A stretch of 64,000 nucleotides of DNA from Fasciola hepatica. Taxonomy: Eukaryota > Platyhelminthes > Trematoda > Plagiorchiida > Fasciolidae. The notes beneath the pieces are model-generated. The model was given only the letters and a program-made list of their open reading frames with translations. It made no database searches and was not told where the DNA came from. The first letter of the stretch is position 1; each line of letters opens with the position of its first letter. Positions 13,010-26,100 of the stretch are shown here, piece after piece. The stretch is taken from contig CANUEZ040000163.1 in NCBI GenBank assembly GCA_948099385.1, positions 7,721,001 to 7,785,000 on the forward strand, given 5' to 3'. The position numbers and the translations under genes are program-made.

Positions 13010-13700
13010 GCGTTTAAATTAATCCACAAACTCTCCCAGTTACCTCTGACAAGCTGACTATAAACCTTACGGGGCGACTCCAGATGCTATCACTTTCCGT
13101 AAATGGATCAAGGAAGTTTGTGAGGTTCACAACTCTAGACCACTTATCAGCTTTTGACTCAGTTCCGTGATCTCTCCTCCTTCGCGCCCTGAAATATTTC
13201 GGCTGTACCACACATTCGTTGGCATCGTTGAATGACTAGTTACCGACAAAACTCAAAGTACACGACTACACTTCAAAACATCCCAATCCGTGGTACACGA
13301 TTCAGGATTGCTTCAGGGACCTGTACTCACATTATTGGCCCTCCATCCAGTTCTATGGCATATTTATTAAAATATGTCGATGATGTGGCTATTTGTAAAA
13401 CTGTATCTGTAATCCTGGATTTCAATGACCTGTCCAGTAACCTGTCTCATATTTGTATTTTTTTTCTGTTTGATCCGGTTCAACATTAAATTTGCCCAGA
13501 TTTCGTGGTTTCGTGCTTACCCTCTCTCGATTATTTTGTCCCTTTGGTTCATATCTCATTTCCACATAACCACTAGTTAAAGTTGATTCTGTCAGATAAT
13601 CAGGAATCACCATCAAGTACTTTTGTCCTACTCTATATCAATTAGTTTTTCCTTATCTCCTCCACATTGACTCGGTTATACTTCCTGGTGTACTTTAGAA
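13010..13700 (+). pseudogene. CR1/jockey-like LINE reverse transcriptase relic
   Basis: Three core reverse transcriptase motifs occur in order but in different frames. Motif A reads LSAFDSVP near 13150, followed by SLLLRALKYFG. Motif B reads DSGLLQGPVLT near 13310, matching the usual GVPQGSVLGP. Motif C is LLKYVDDVAICKTV at about 13361-13402, with the catalytic YVDD box intact. Near 13560-13600 the string PLVKVDSVR followed by SGITI matches the conserved VKDLGV segment downstream of the palm. Stops and frameshifts separate all blocks, so the element is dead. The endonuclease domain was not recognised upstream. Placement in the CR1/jockey group is inferred from motif spacing and the downstream segment. 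Confidence 0.7.
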
Positions 13701-16700
13701 ATATTCTAAAATTATTCTTCGGGGTTCATCCATTATTAGTCGATCATCCACTAAACTGAGCTACCTGGAAAAATGTACGAGTAGTACCCGGCTCCGTGTG
13801 AAAAGGGACTTCACAAAAATCAGTGTAGAAAGCGTTCACCCTTTCAACGGTGATCTATTCAAGTGCAGCTCACTGGTTAGCCCATTTTTCTTCCCCACCG
13901 ATGCTCTCCGGAAATAACATCTTCAAACCGAGGATGTGCATCCCCCCGGCATTTCTTGGCAATTTTGATATGAAATCGTCCTCTTGTTCATCCCTTAAGT
14001 TCGACGAGTTGCTAAGTGGCAATCATTTTCGACCGAAATACTAACTACCCAAAATTATATCACAATGAACATTAGTTTTATTATTTGATGAACAGCATAC
14101 ATCTGAGAAAATTATTTCTTTAGTTTGCTAAGTGGTACTCTGGAGAAAGTGAATACAGCAAGTAATCCGCATTTATTTCTGTCATGCAAAATTAGGGACA
14201 AGCCCACAGGGGAAACAATGGAGTTATGCTAGATTTATTTATACACGCTGACTGTGTTATACAGTATCTGCTTCCATTTGATCTGCTATTCAAATTGCAA
14301 ATTCAATGCAACTGGGATTTCAAAATATATTTAAGTCAGAAAACAGGGCACACCTGGATGAGTTTTGTTGTTTCGGGTCAAACTTGCCTATAGTTTTACC
14401 CGAAACCACCATTCAGTGGAAGTATGTTACTGTGGAAGAAGAACATTCGGTATACAAAGCAAATTGAAGTGGTGCTCTGGAAGTCGAATTATTTATTGTG
14501 GCTAAATTGTTTCATTATGTGTTTGTATTCGTGCAACCCGTATCAGCGTAATAAATTAGGACATGCTTGTGAAGTTTAGCTGATCAAGTATGGTGGTGTG
14601 TACCTTCAATCGTAGTACTGTTATGTCTTAAGTATCTACAGCAGGTCTGAGCTGTCAAATATGTTGAATAAAAGAGGTAAAACTGATAAAGAAAATTGGA
14701 ACCTAATAAGTCGACGTTTTCAATAATGAAGATGAATGCAACCAAAATCCGTTAAAATTGCACAGTTTTCATTCCTAATGTGGTTTAATTAAAAATACGG
14801 TTTTCTATATCTCGATGTGATTTGATGCATCAGTGGCAGGATAAACTGCTTGGGGTGACATTGCCACGTAGGAGATACAACTTACGCTGACAGGTCAGTG
14901 TATTAGGGAGAGAAAACCTGCAGGTTTCCCAAAATATTTCAATCTAGTTATAGTCATACTCCTTTTATTATACCATTGAAGATCATTTTGCAAATAAGCA
15001 TACGTATCCTGGGTGAATTTTTGCTCGAAATATCTGGGGTTTTGCTCAATGCTGTGAGAAACATCACACATAACAGTGTAGCCATTACCTACCAAATTTC
15101 CACTGGTCAGTATTCAAGGGATATTACCTCATCCAAGTTCCACTTTCCTGTGTTGGTGCGTGATGCTGACGGCAGGTTACCAAAAGCGAATTATTAAATA
15201 AACAACAACGAATATAGGATTGGAGAGAGAAAAATATCAAATCTCAGGTAGCAGAGTGGGAGAAGTGTTTCTGCGTGGTCGCTTCCGTCAGACTCCTGTT
15301 CTGTGTTCACGTCCCACTTCCTTGTGTAACATACAGTAGATCTAATGGCTGCCTTTTTCAGTTCGCTCCAAAAAGTACTCCTGTGTGAGCAGCCACGTGG
15401 TTCTATCTCGTCGGAAATCACTAATCTCCCCGTTGGAAGCAAATCTTTTTTCGATGTTGAGCCTTCAAATCGCTTTATTCCATTTCGAGATTTTAGATGA
15501 ATCTGTATGCTTGTTCAAATGTGCAATACTGGGCATGTTCCATCCACTTTACTCAGACTAAAAGTACGCAATAAAATCTCGACTACCAGTAACTAGGCCA
15601 ACGGAAATTGTTAGAAGACTAGAACTGTAACACAACTCGTTTCTTTATAGCAGAATTATTGTCCATTACTGGGTTGTACCACAGGCTTTACTTCGTGAAT
15701 GGAATGTCAGCCAAACAGAATGGGCTTTTGTCCCACCCGTTCACTGCGTTTCTGATTGTCTGAGGATCTCCAAAATAGGTGATTCCAAAGACACACTATT
15801 TCTTGTCCCCAAAACACATACTGAATCACCATATCTTCATTTCGAGAAGACAATCCAACGGCTGTTTTGAATGGCACAGGAATAACAAACTCCAAAACTA
15901 CAAGTGTCATCAGTAGCCGTAATACACTTCTGAGACTCCGTGGTGTGTCTGGAATCGCTTTCTTGTTTCATGTGATTCCGTCTAATACATTTCAGTTTAC
16001 CAGAACTGGAGAAACATTTTCTTTGGAAGGGTTGTCTTTATCTAAGATCGCTAATCAATCATCAGTTGTAAACTTTTCAGTTCACTGTTCTGCCGCTGAT
16101 ACAGTCTGCCTCATGGAAATACCTGCAGGAGATAAGATGGGTCGCCGCCACAGATGACCTGGTTGTAGGATTCGATACCCCTGTAGAACTTCTGGGGTCG
16201 ATGCTACCGGTCTAGGCTTCGACGTTGGGTACTGGCAGTGGTACACATCTGCCGGCACAGAACATCGCTTTACTTTCGCTCTCGAACAGTTGATATGTTC
16301 CCACTGGTGAACTCGGCCCATACACTTATTACATTTGATGGGGGTGTGTAAGATTGAACAATGGTGGATAGTAAAAAACAGACAAAAAACTGTTTCATAA
16401 ATCAGGGTTAGAAATGTACCACTTGAAAAGTGTATGGTAAAGAATTGGGTAAGTCATAGGAATCTGGTTTTTTGACCCACCCGAAAGATATAGTTTTCAT
16501 CTCAGAATGTGAACGCTGACCAGAGGAACGGGCAACTGATTGCCACTACTGAAAACACTTACAGTGTCTCCTGTGAGGGAACAGTTTGCTATCAATCAAT
16601 TTGCTGGCTCCGATAATAAGACATTTTCTTCAAAATTCCCTGACCATCAAAAGTTCAATCAAAAGCTGTACAATTTTCTATCCTAGACGTGCCGTGCTCG

Positions 16701-17729
16701 CATTGTTTATATAAGGTTGTGCATTGGATTACGAGCAACGACCACCGTGATCCCGAGGTTAAGTTTGGTTCATTGATCATTTCGGACATACTCGCAATGA
16801 CAGTCGCTTTCGACTAACGGGTATAGCCATAGCAAAACAAGAGCTTCTCAACGCTTTTTTGGAAGAAACTCTTGCAAATACAGCTGAAAAGTCGTGATAA
16901 GATTTCGTGCTGAAAGCTCAACTGTTCTTTGGTGTGACACATTTATGAAACTTCTAGAACTTTTCGCCGTGGTCTCAACTGGAAGAGCACAAGTGGCACT
17001 GAGTTGCTGTTAGCAATAAAGGATGAGAATTTATCTAGCAGAGGGCTAATACTCAAACGATTTTGGATGATTTAGATTTTGTCAAATAGGCCAAAGCTTT
17101 TTCACAGATGTTTCTTCGCATCGCAACTGATATTTTGGTCGTTTCGAGCAATCTTTGTCTCTCAGTGTGCCAGTAGCTACACAGCTCCAATTTTATCACA
17201 GGATCCACTGTATATCATGAAAATACTGTACAATTTTCCCATGTTTTCTCAATTTACCGTAAGCTGTTACGAAAAAACAACAACAAAAAAACATTTTGTT
17301 GGACGGTAGGCACCGAGAGTGGACAACCCGTTGTAGTTTTCAATTTATATTTCACTCCATTGCTGTGTAAATGTATCACAATGAATTGTTCGTACATCCT
17401 TCTTACGCGGTGCATTGGTTGCACTTGTAATTTTTCTCCAGAAACCAGCACTTTTTTATGTCATTTAATCAACTTCATGTCCAGAGTCTGAATGAACAAT
17501 ACATTGAACTGCTAGCGCTCGTGAAATCTGACTTTTGTACTGTCAAAGTTATGTCTTCTGAATATGGTGAATCAAGTTGGTACCAAGATCTCAAATTGCT
17601 AGTGATTTCATATTACATTTGTCTCTGGAAATTCCAAAACCTGAGACGTTTGGTTTGGCAGTTTTTCTATTTTTTTCATTTGCGTACCTCATTTTGCAGA
17701 TGATTCCAGAGTTTTGATGTTTATTTCAG
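13701..17729. other. no firm gene; one uncertain frame
   Basis: A 96-codon plus-strand frame (15867-16157) and an overlapping 79-codon minus-strand frame (16082-16321) lie in a slightly GC-richer patch. Neither matched a family. An A-box-like TAGCAGAGTGG at 15249 with a poor B-box-like site 44 nt later is too weak to call a tRNA-like element. Confidence 0.35.
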
Positions 17730-17961
17730 CCAGCAATTAGGCGTTATCTTCATTCGCAGGGTGATCAGAATCAAGATAGTGGTGAAACAGGTGTGTTGAA
17801 TGAGCAAATAAGGTTGAGGCCTGAATGCGAACACAAGTCGGCATCCCAATGCTCCAGGCTGCAAAAACGTTTGCTGACTGGGTTCACAAACTACTCTTCG
17901 GCATGCCGCAAGTCTCAGCTAACTGAAAGCCACGAAAGCAATTATGCTGTCTTACATGGAG
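17730..17961 (+). CDS. candidate internal exon, unidentified protein
   Basis: A 232 nt open stretch lies between an acceptor (TTTATTTCAG, ends 17729) and a donor (GGAG/GTAAAA at 17962). The frame enters in phase 0 and leaves in phase 1. The peptide begins PAIRRYLHSQGDQNQDSGET and is hydrophilic, rich in Ser, Gln and Glu, with scattered Cys. It has no membrane span or recognised domain. Nothing nearby on the same strand could be joined to it with confidence. It could be an exon of a gene with long introns or a chance frame. Confidence 0.35.
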
Positions 17962-19952
17962 GTAAAAAGTATTTTCTTGTCAAAGGCTGTCTGGTGAGGG
18001 CTCAAATCGAGCTTAAGCTAGATACATTATCGAGGTAATGGAAACATATGGTGATATAAGTCAGCATTTGTACACATTTAGTGTACTTTTTGTAACATGT
18101 ATACATATGCATACAAACATAAATGATACATCGGATTGGAATCAGACATGACGGCAGAGCACCGACAACAGATACAACATTAGGGAAAATAGAAGCACAA
18201 CAAAATGAGAAGTAGTTAGTAAGGAAGGGAAACAATAGTGTATGATTTTACCTCGTTCATCTTATATTTTTGGAAAATCTCTTTTCATTTTTTGTTGTAG
18301 TGAATCTTTGTGTTTACGAGTTATATGATTTCAACAGAGAAACGGTGCAGTATTAGTGTCACTGATTTATTTTCTGATACATTTCGTCCAACTTATCTGA
18401 TCACCAACAACCCCCATCCACTGGACCCAACCAATGAGGCAAAAAGTACCGAACAAAGAAAATGTTGACGTCAGCTTCTTTGAAGCCCAACACCAATCCA
18501 CAGTCTGACCCCCACGTTGCTTTTTCAGCTTTCTTCAACACGTGTAAATAGCCTGTGGGCAGGCACACGCAAAAAGGTGCCCGAGCTACGGGAGGCGGTT
18601 CACATTTGTATACTGCAGTTATCCAAACAAGAGATTTAAGATAGAGCTGATGGACGAGTTGAGTATTTCGGCGGTTTAATTATTCAGTGAAAACAAATAC
18701 TGTGAAATATATCTTGATATGCGGTGATCTGTGAGCTACGTGATAAGTATTTGGAGAAGTTCTCAAATCCACTTGTTACACACGCCGCACACGATGTTCT
18801 GACGTTTCGCAAAGCTAGTCCCCTTTTTCATTGTCAAAATAGTGGTAGATGAGAAATATTCCTGGGAACTGTCAAAATAACCGTTCAGAAGCAATTTCCT
18901 TTGCTCTTTCTGTTGTATTTTACTGCTTTGTGTTTTTCGTATCCTGAATTTATGATCAAGATAGTGGTATTGAATTCCGTATACATAATGGAATGTCCAA
19001 GATGAACCACAGTTTCGGCATGCCACGTGCATATTTCCACGAAAAGCCACAGACCGCATCGGAGTTGGTTTGCTAACACTATACTAGTTTGTGTTTTTAT
19101 CCTAGTTTTATTTGCTCATATCCGCTCCACTCTCATGTACCAGTTTGATTGTATGCCTCCACTGTACCACACATTTACCGACCCCTGTCTTCGTGGCAGT
19201 TGGTTTTGATTTTGGATCTATGCTTGGCCAATTCTTTCATTTTATCTCTTCATATCTGATATTGAGTACCTTCTTGTTTTCGTCTGATTTTAGTGCCTTC
19301 ATACCCGTATTCTCTTCCTGTGTTTTCTTTTACTCAACAAATTGTACTCAAGAATAGTATACTGATATTTCTTTCTACGTACACATCTTTTGGACGCTCT
19401 ATTTGGAGATTGTTTATGATATTCACTTGCCTATATCCTTCAGCTGCGCATGCCTGATGTCCCGTGATCAGATCCCCGGCTTTACACCTCCACTCGGGCC
19501 TATATTGAACTCCGGCCTGGAGTGGCATTCTTTCATCGCCCGTCACATTTGATCTTTTTCCAGTCAGTTTATGGTTTTTTGGATTTACCCTCTACCGCGG
19601 CATCGTTCTCTTCCTGTCTCATTCAGTAGATGATTTCGTCTTCTTCAATTGACCTGTGCATTGTGACAGGATTGCCTACAAAAGAACGAATGCATCAGTT
19701 GGTGCTTGGAGGTGTTGCTCGTATATTACGCGTAGTTTATCAAATCCGTACTTTCTGACGCACGAATTGGGGTTCATCCTGTGCCAGCCTTGAGACCAAT
19801 GCTCTAGTGTCCAGTAAATAGCTACTTTAGTAATTCATCATGGGTGCCGACCCCGAATGAAAGAGATTTTAATCCCATCGTCTCAAAACACCTTGGTGTC
19901 TGTCGGTAATCCGATAATATCAGGCTAGTACGACTCCTTGAGCAGTGGGAGG
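17962..19952. other. no gene seen
   Basis: AT-rich sequence with short frames. A pyrimidine-rich plus strand at 19080-19560 carries overlapping 60-80 codon frames with hydrophobic, low-information peptides. At about 18563-18582 GGCAC and GTGCC can pair around an A-rich loop. Confidence 0.35.
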
Positions 19953-20141
19953 TTATGTGTCCAACAGTCTATCTTTTACTTGACACGCCAGTTCTGCACT
20001 GAGTCCCCCATGCGATAGTATATGCCTCCCCAACCAACGCAAATGCGCACGATATTTCGCATCAGTATAAACGTAAATTTCGGGAACGATAGCCGCGGCA
20101 ATCGTCACTGATATCCCGTGGGAACATTTTCTACCGATCAT
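19953..20141 (-). pseudogene. possible decayed coding relic, unidentified
   Basis: A minus-strand frame contains YRAHLRWLGRHILSHGGLS followed by AELACQVKDRLLDT and then a stop, after which protein-like fragments continue in the same orientation toward 19800. The base composition is more even than the surroundings. The phrase LRWLG recalls the C-terminal part of LINE reverse transcriptases, but what follows does not match that family, so I leave it unassigned. Confidence 0.3.
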
Positions 20142-22721
20142 TAGACGAACAGTTCATCTTCTATTAAGGATGTACTATAACAGACGTAATCCCACGTCAA
20201 AATGCTGTTTGCTATCTGAAACAGAGTTTTACACATTAGTCTTTCTTACATCCTGTGATACTCTATTAGTGTTATCCGTCTTTTACATTATCGCTACTGA
20301 CTACTGACTCAGTAGTAGGATTCTACGGCTGAAACACGCATCCCCTTCAGTTTCATTGGCCAATTCTTCTGATATTCGCTCTGACCTGTCGACCATCTTA
20401 AATTGGGCCACTTTCACGATTATATCACGAACAGATGGTGCTTTCTGCTTGAGACAGTTGTCAGTGCACCTCAAATGTGGGTTTCGCTTCATTTATCAGT
20501 TTTTTTCTTGTTTATCGCGTCATAAGTCACTGATGAGTTTATTTTACTACTGCCAATCTATTACCAGTAATCATTTACCGAGAATGTTGGACAGAGTGGC
20601 TGGAACAAACACGATTTTACAAAGTACAATTATCCATTGAACCCGGAAAAGCCTTCTAATTTCTCCAGTTACATTTTAAGTAAAAGGTATTTGTCTGTGT
20701 GTGAATGTGGACATCAAGTGATAGTCGGTGTTGTATTAATTTTTCTGACTTAATTCAGTTGACTCAGGCGAACGAATTTGTCATTTGTTTAGTGGGATGA
20801 ACAGCTTTTGAGCTCAGAACTTTCTGTCCAATGCCTTCGGATTCATTTTTTGTATCGCCGAATACTGTTCATTTATTGTCCACGTGGTTGTGGGTGTAAA
20901 AAGACTTCAGAGTTAGAATACTTGATCGCCGATCAGCTTTTATTCTGCTACGACCGCCGATTCCCTTTTCTACGAGAAAATAGTTTTTTTCCAATCGCTG
21001 AAGCTGCGATTATTTTCGTCGAAACAATCGAATATCTTGCGATATAGAATAATGCAGCTCATCAGTTTGACCAAAAAGTCTTTCAATTACTTGATAGACC
21101 ATCACAAAGGCTGTCGAATGAGCTGTTCTTTCAGCCTCAGTGATTTTCAACTGGATCAGTGATAAGGCTCGTAATGCTTTTGTGGAGAGGATCACGGATT
21201 ATGTCACTGCGTGTAAAACCATCGGAACCGTCACTCCTGCACATACTAGTGCACATATTTTCACTCGATTCAGCCTGCCTACTGATTAGTCGGACTGTCT
21301 TTTCTGTTCAGATTTCAGCTCTTCCTGAAAACAATTAAGGCGTGATATCCGGTAACCTCTCTAGACATGACATTTTCAGTTACATACCAACTTCAACAAA
21401 TTGCGATATTTCTTTTGACTCCACTGGAAAACTGTGAATATTAGGAAGCTTCAGACTCGACAAGCAATTCCACCTCTGGACGGCCGAGAATGTGTGCTTC
21501 TTGCACTTTATCATACTTCTCCATTATCAGTTTGATGCACCACACGAGAAAACACCTTATAAAGTTCTGCGTAACTTTTCGGCCAAACTAATTACAGTGT
21601 GTCTGCTGCTTCTTACTTGGTTCGTTTATTATCCAACGAACAGCAAGGGCGACAATCGTTGTTCTCTGGATTTGGTATGTAAACCACGTTTTTTCTTCCG
21701 ATGTATTATAATTTAAGACGTTCGAACAGGATATTTTGCAACCGAATTCGTGACTTGAATTTAGGATCACTAGCCTTCCTAAGTATTGCCTAGAGAAATA
21801 TGAATAAAATATTTTCTCACTTTCCTACACGTAGGAATTTCGTAATAATCAGTCGCTTACTGCAACGAACGTTCATGAATTTAAAAAATACTACTAACCG
21901 ATTTCTTATGAGTCATCTTTCATACTAGAAACCGCGATAAAAATAGCAGTTCACCAGTGCCGTCTTCATTATGCTAGGCTCCCATTGTGCGAATAACGGT
22001 GACAAAAATGCAGACAGAGCTTTTCGGGAATATAAGTGAGATCGCAATTTCTGTTTGTCATTATTCCGACTGGATAACGGTGGACTACTGTCTGCCGCCA
22101 AAGAGAGATGTATGTATCAAACCTTTGGATTGTCCCGGGAAATTATAGTTATGTTCCTTGCAGCTTCTTTTTGATTTGGGCAAAGGAAAATTGGCATGAC
22201 CTTCATAGACAACGAGTATTTTTAAGGAACAGCAAGCGTCTAAAATTCAATCTGGTATCTTTACGGAATTTTCAGCATTGCTTGCCAGTGACAGTTTGAA
22301 AGAAACGCAGGAAAATGCATGTGGAAGAGACTATTGCAGGCTGTCAGGTGAACAGCTTCAGATGCGGATTTTGGTTATGATTGTTTGCCTCGTAGAACTA
22401 AAAGCAGATGCTTGCATATATTAGGCCCCAAAATGGGTAGACAATGGTCCCTGCTTGAGACGAATGCACCCAACTCATCAAAGATAACTTCGGAATGATT
22501 GTTGATAATCCCGTCTAAAACACAAAGATCCTAACCTTGAAAGCAGAGCTGGGTTCAGATGAGGCATGATATGCAAACAGTGAACGAAAAATGAAACAGT
22601 AAAAAAACTACTTAAGGATGCAAGTGAATGCCGGAAAGTATAACACCGGCTAGATTCGACATTTTGTGAACGGAGAACGTACATCGATACTGAGGAGCAA
22701 TAAGATAGACGCTTTTCCTAG
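20142..22721. other. no gene seen
   Basis: Only short frames in AT-rich DNA; no supported exon, repeat or RNA gene. Confidence 0.4.
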
Positions 22722-22787
22722 AAGGATGCCATCGAGGGTTGCATCCCAGTCCTCACTGGTGCATATTTGTGTTCGAATGGGATATGT
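22722..22787 (+). CDS. candidate 66 nt symmetric exon
   Basis: The segment sits between a pyrimidine-rich acceptor (GCTTTTCCTAG) and a consensus donor (GTAAGT at 22788). Its length is a multiple of three. In phase 0 it reads KDAIEGCIPVLTGAYLCSNG followed by Ile-Cys, a Cys-spaced peptide of the kind seen in small extracellular modules. A second frame is also open. The strong splice signals are the main evidence; the peptide is too short to assign. Confidence 0.35.
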
Positions 22788-22980
22788 GTAAGTGGCTGAA
22801 TCTGATTTTGCAGAAATCCCAGTTAATCAGTTGAGTTATATTTCAAAACCTTGCTGATTAATAACTTTCATTGATCGCAGCCTTCTAGTTTGCAACCAAG
22901 GCCACCCAAATTCAGCAATCCATAACACGGCAAAAATAACAACACAAATGAAACGGGAATTTGAGTGACTATTTCATTAC

Positions 22981-23183
22981 TCGATGTCCTGATATACTTT
23001 AAGCAGTTCACGAAACTCGAAGTAGATTTCGAGTAAAGTTCCAGATCCACACAACCTGTATTTCCCTTTTTTAAATACCCATGAACTGTCAATCCCGTCG
23101 ACCGTCTCTCAGTCTTTCTCAACATTGCAATATTCGATGCAACTCCATTTGGAGTATTCAGTTTTGCTAGCACATTTTTGTCT
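22981..23183 (-). CDS. candidate internal exon, unidentified protein
   Basis: On the minus strand a strong acceptor (GTTTTTTCCAG) precedes a frame that stays open for 104 codons to a stop at 22868. A donor-like GA/GTAATG at 22980 would end the exon after 203 nt (phase 2 in, phase 1 out). The peptide starts DKNVLAKLNTPNGVASN and includes a basic segment MLRKTERRST. The downstream continuation becomes hydrophobic, which fits either intron sequence or a membrane segment. No family was recognised. Confidence 0.35.
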
Positions 23184-26100
23184 CTGGAAAAAACTTGTTT
23201 GGCCCAAAATTTCCAACAAGTTCAATTGATTCGTTTATTTAACTCTTTTGCTGTTATATCGATAGAATTTCCTCCTCAAACCAGACTTGGCCGGAATTTC
23301 AATGGCTCATTCTCCCGGGTAATCATAACATGAAGGCAATGAAGGGCTTAAGAACGCATTCTGTTTGGCTAAACCTAACCAAGCAAGCAGCTCAGCCCAA
23401 GAATATGAGTGTTTAGTTGTTGATGTTGTACCATTGGCGAATAACCGAGACCGACTGTCAAACGGTAATGCGTTTGAAACAGCAATACAAACCTTAGGCG
23501 ACATCTGTTATTATTCGTAGCACAAGTAAACACTTTTTCAAATGAGATGCGTGACTGGAGAACTGAACCTTTATATAATGACCCTTTAACTTACGTAACC
23601 GATAATTTTACAGAGGTCCCTCCGGGAAAGTACAACTATTGCTGACCTACCACTTATGCAGTGCGGTTTTTCAATCCCGTAACCCTTTAGTATGTGTCAG
23701 AGGTTGTATTAGCCAGTAATTATCCCGGTGAGTCAAATTATTCATTGATATTACTGAATGGTTTGTAGTCTGAAATATATCGTTTTGGAGGCAGTGGCTG
23801 TATTGCCGGAACTGCTCGATAGAAGGCAACCTGCGCTTTGCATTTTCTAGGCTCAGCTAATAAACCGGGAATACAGATATAGCAACCAGATTAATACACA
23901 GAGATACAACGAATGAGAGTTACCCTAAACTGCTTTTGTAGTGTCGTTATGTGCATAGACGGATTTTCACAGATCGAACGCAACACTAGAGCCCTTGTGA
24001 GCGCCTCGATTTCTATGTAAAAGCGATTGCGCGAACGAGTAGTATCGTGGTACGAAATCAGTTTGAATCTACATTGAATCTATTCATTTAGGATGGATCA
24101 TGGTGAAAACAGAAAATTTCTAGAGAAAACAAACCTCAGAGTCTAGTGTTCACAAAAGCGAGAGCAAGAGATATGGCCAAATACGAGATTTGTTCTATTC
24201 TAAATGTGCCACTGCACGTATTGATATTTCTTTTGTTTCATGAGCGTGGCAGTCGTTAAATATTAGTATGATTACATTTGCCTAACGGTGTCTTGTGAAT
24301 GCGTAGCCCACATTCATGCATTGATATAAGAGATTTCTGTTCATGCTCGAATTTCTACTAGCCTGATCATGTCAAACATTTGCATCCGGTCCACATTTTG
24401 CAAATTGATGATTGTTTTTGGAGTTTGTTGTAAATCTGTAATATATTCACCACCAAATAAATGAAACCATTGGCTATAGGAACAGTATCGAACGTGACGG
24501 CGATCATCCCAACTAGTGTCATTTTAAGAAAGGTTCTTTAAACAACAAAAATGAGCAATTTTGTTAGAAACTATTCCTTTAATACTCGTTTGAGTGGTTA
24601 TTGTGTACCCACATTCCCCCCCCCCAACAAAAAACCAACTTATGGGATGCACTCGGGAACGAAGTTATTTTTCTGACTCCTGAATTCAATAACTTGATTC
24701 CTAGCAATTTCACTCAAGTCTTTCTGCTTAGCTAATGTAGGCTGGATATCCACTGCTTCAGAGAGAGACGAGTAGTTGATATTCCTCTCGGAATCTCCAT
24801 CTCGAAAAATAGGCCAAAAACTATCGGTGCCCTCATGTTCCGGATTGGTAATTGTTCATTCTCGAAAACAATATTAATGAGGTGTGCCGCCCTGACATTT
24901 GTTCAGAAAGGTTTGACAGGGGTGTTTGAGACTCGATACTTGACCACCAGAGAGGACAATATGTTTTAGGAAACACCGTTCATGTCATTACAATTTTTGT
25001 TCTTATTTTCAAACAAACCTTGATTAACTGGAAAAAAGAGGAAAGAGACAATTTGACACGGAAACACGGGAACTGTTTAGTCACACTTTTTCGCACAGTT
25101 ACCATTCAACTGTCCCAAAAATGTATGAGACCGACGGACGTCGTAATTTTGCGGGACAGAAATACAATTTACTTGGGGGCTAATTTCACATAATAGCTTA
25201 CCACAAAGAAGAGCACCAACTATCGGTTAGTTTACAAACACTTTACACTTGGTTCACATTTAAAAGGTAGGAGAACCATGAAATCAAGTAAACAAATGAA
25301 TTTCATGTGCATCACGATCGAAAAGCAGTCTTGAAAATCCCCATCCTTCATCCGGCGAGCGAATTGTTACAGGTTCGCCCACTTCCTGTTTGACATGAGA
25401 CAGCCAAAGTTTTCAATGCGCCAAACGCCACGTGATTTGGAGGCTGCGCCCAACGAATGACGGCATATGTATGTGTTATTCAGAGAATCAAAATCACAAG
25501 TCTCGTCATTTTGGCGACCGCTTTTTCTCCTTTGAGTGTTATGATGTATGACGTACCGCAGAAGGCTTGGAAAAGTCTCACTTGGTTTGGGAATTTTCCT
25601 CCGAAATAGCTTTCCTCTGAAAGTCGACTTAGCCTACAAACCAACATTATTTATTTGGATCGAAGTTAAAAAACTTACGTTTTGTTGGTATTATTGGATT
25701 AAAGGAACCTCGAATGTTGAGGAAGTCTTGCGAATGTACTCGAAACCCCATACTCCGGCTCATACAATTACCCTATAATGGAGCAGTTGTAAGCGGGTTC
25801 GTGCGAATCCCTCTGTTCTAAACAGATCAGTAAAGGGCTACCTACTTATTGACCGTTGGAGTCAAGCGCGCAACATAAGGTGGTGCACATGATGAATAGG
25901 GATTCTCTCACCAATTTTGGCGGATCCTATTCAGAAGAGACGGAGAAAAATCTTGAAGAATAAAAGCAGGCTAAAGGCTTCACACCGTGTTCGAATATTG
26001 TGTATTGAACAATTATTGGGTTATTTCAGTGTAAAATAACGTTTTCTAGTTTTACTCCAAGGCTCAGATCCCGTAATAGTTGTTGCCCGATAAAAGTGTA

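Noticed and set aside
15249..15314. A-box TAGCAGAGTGG with a B-box-like TGTTCACGTCC
   Set aside because: The B box is poor and no arms fold into a cloverleaf.
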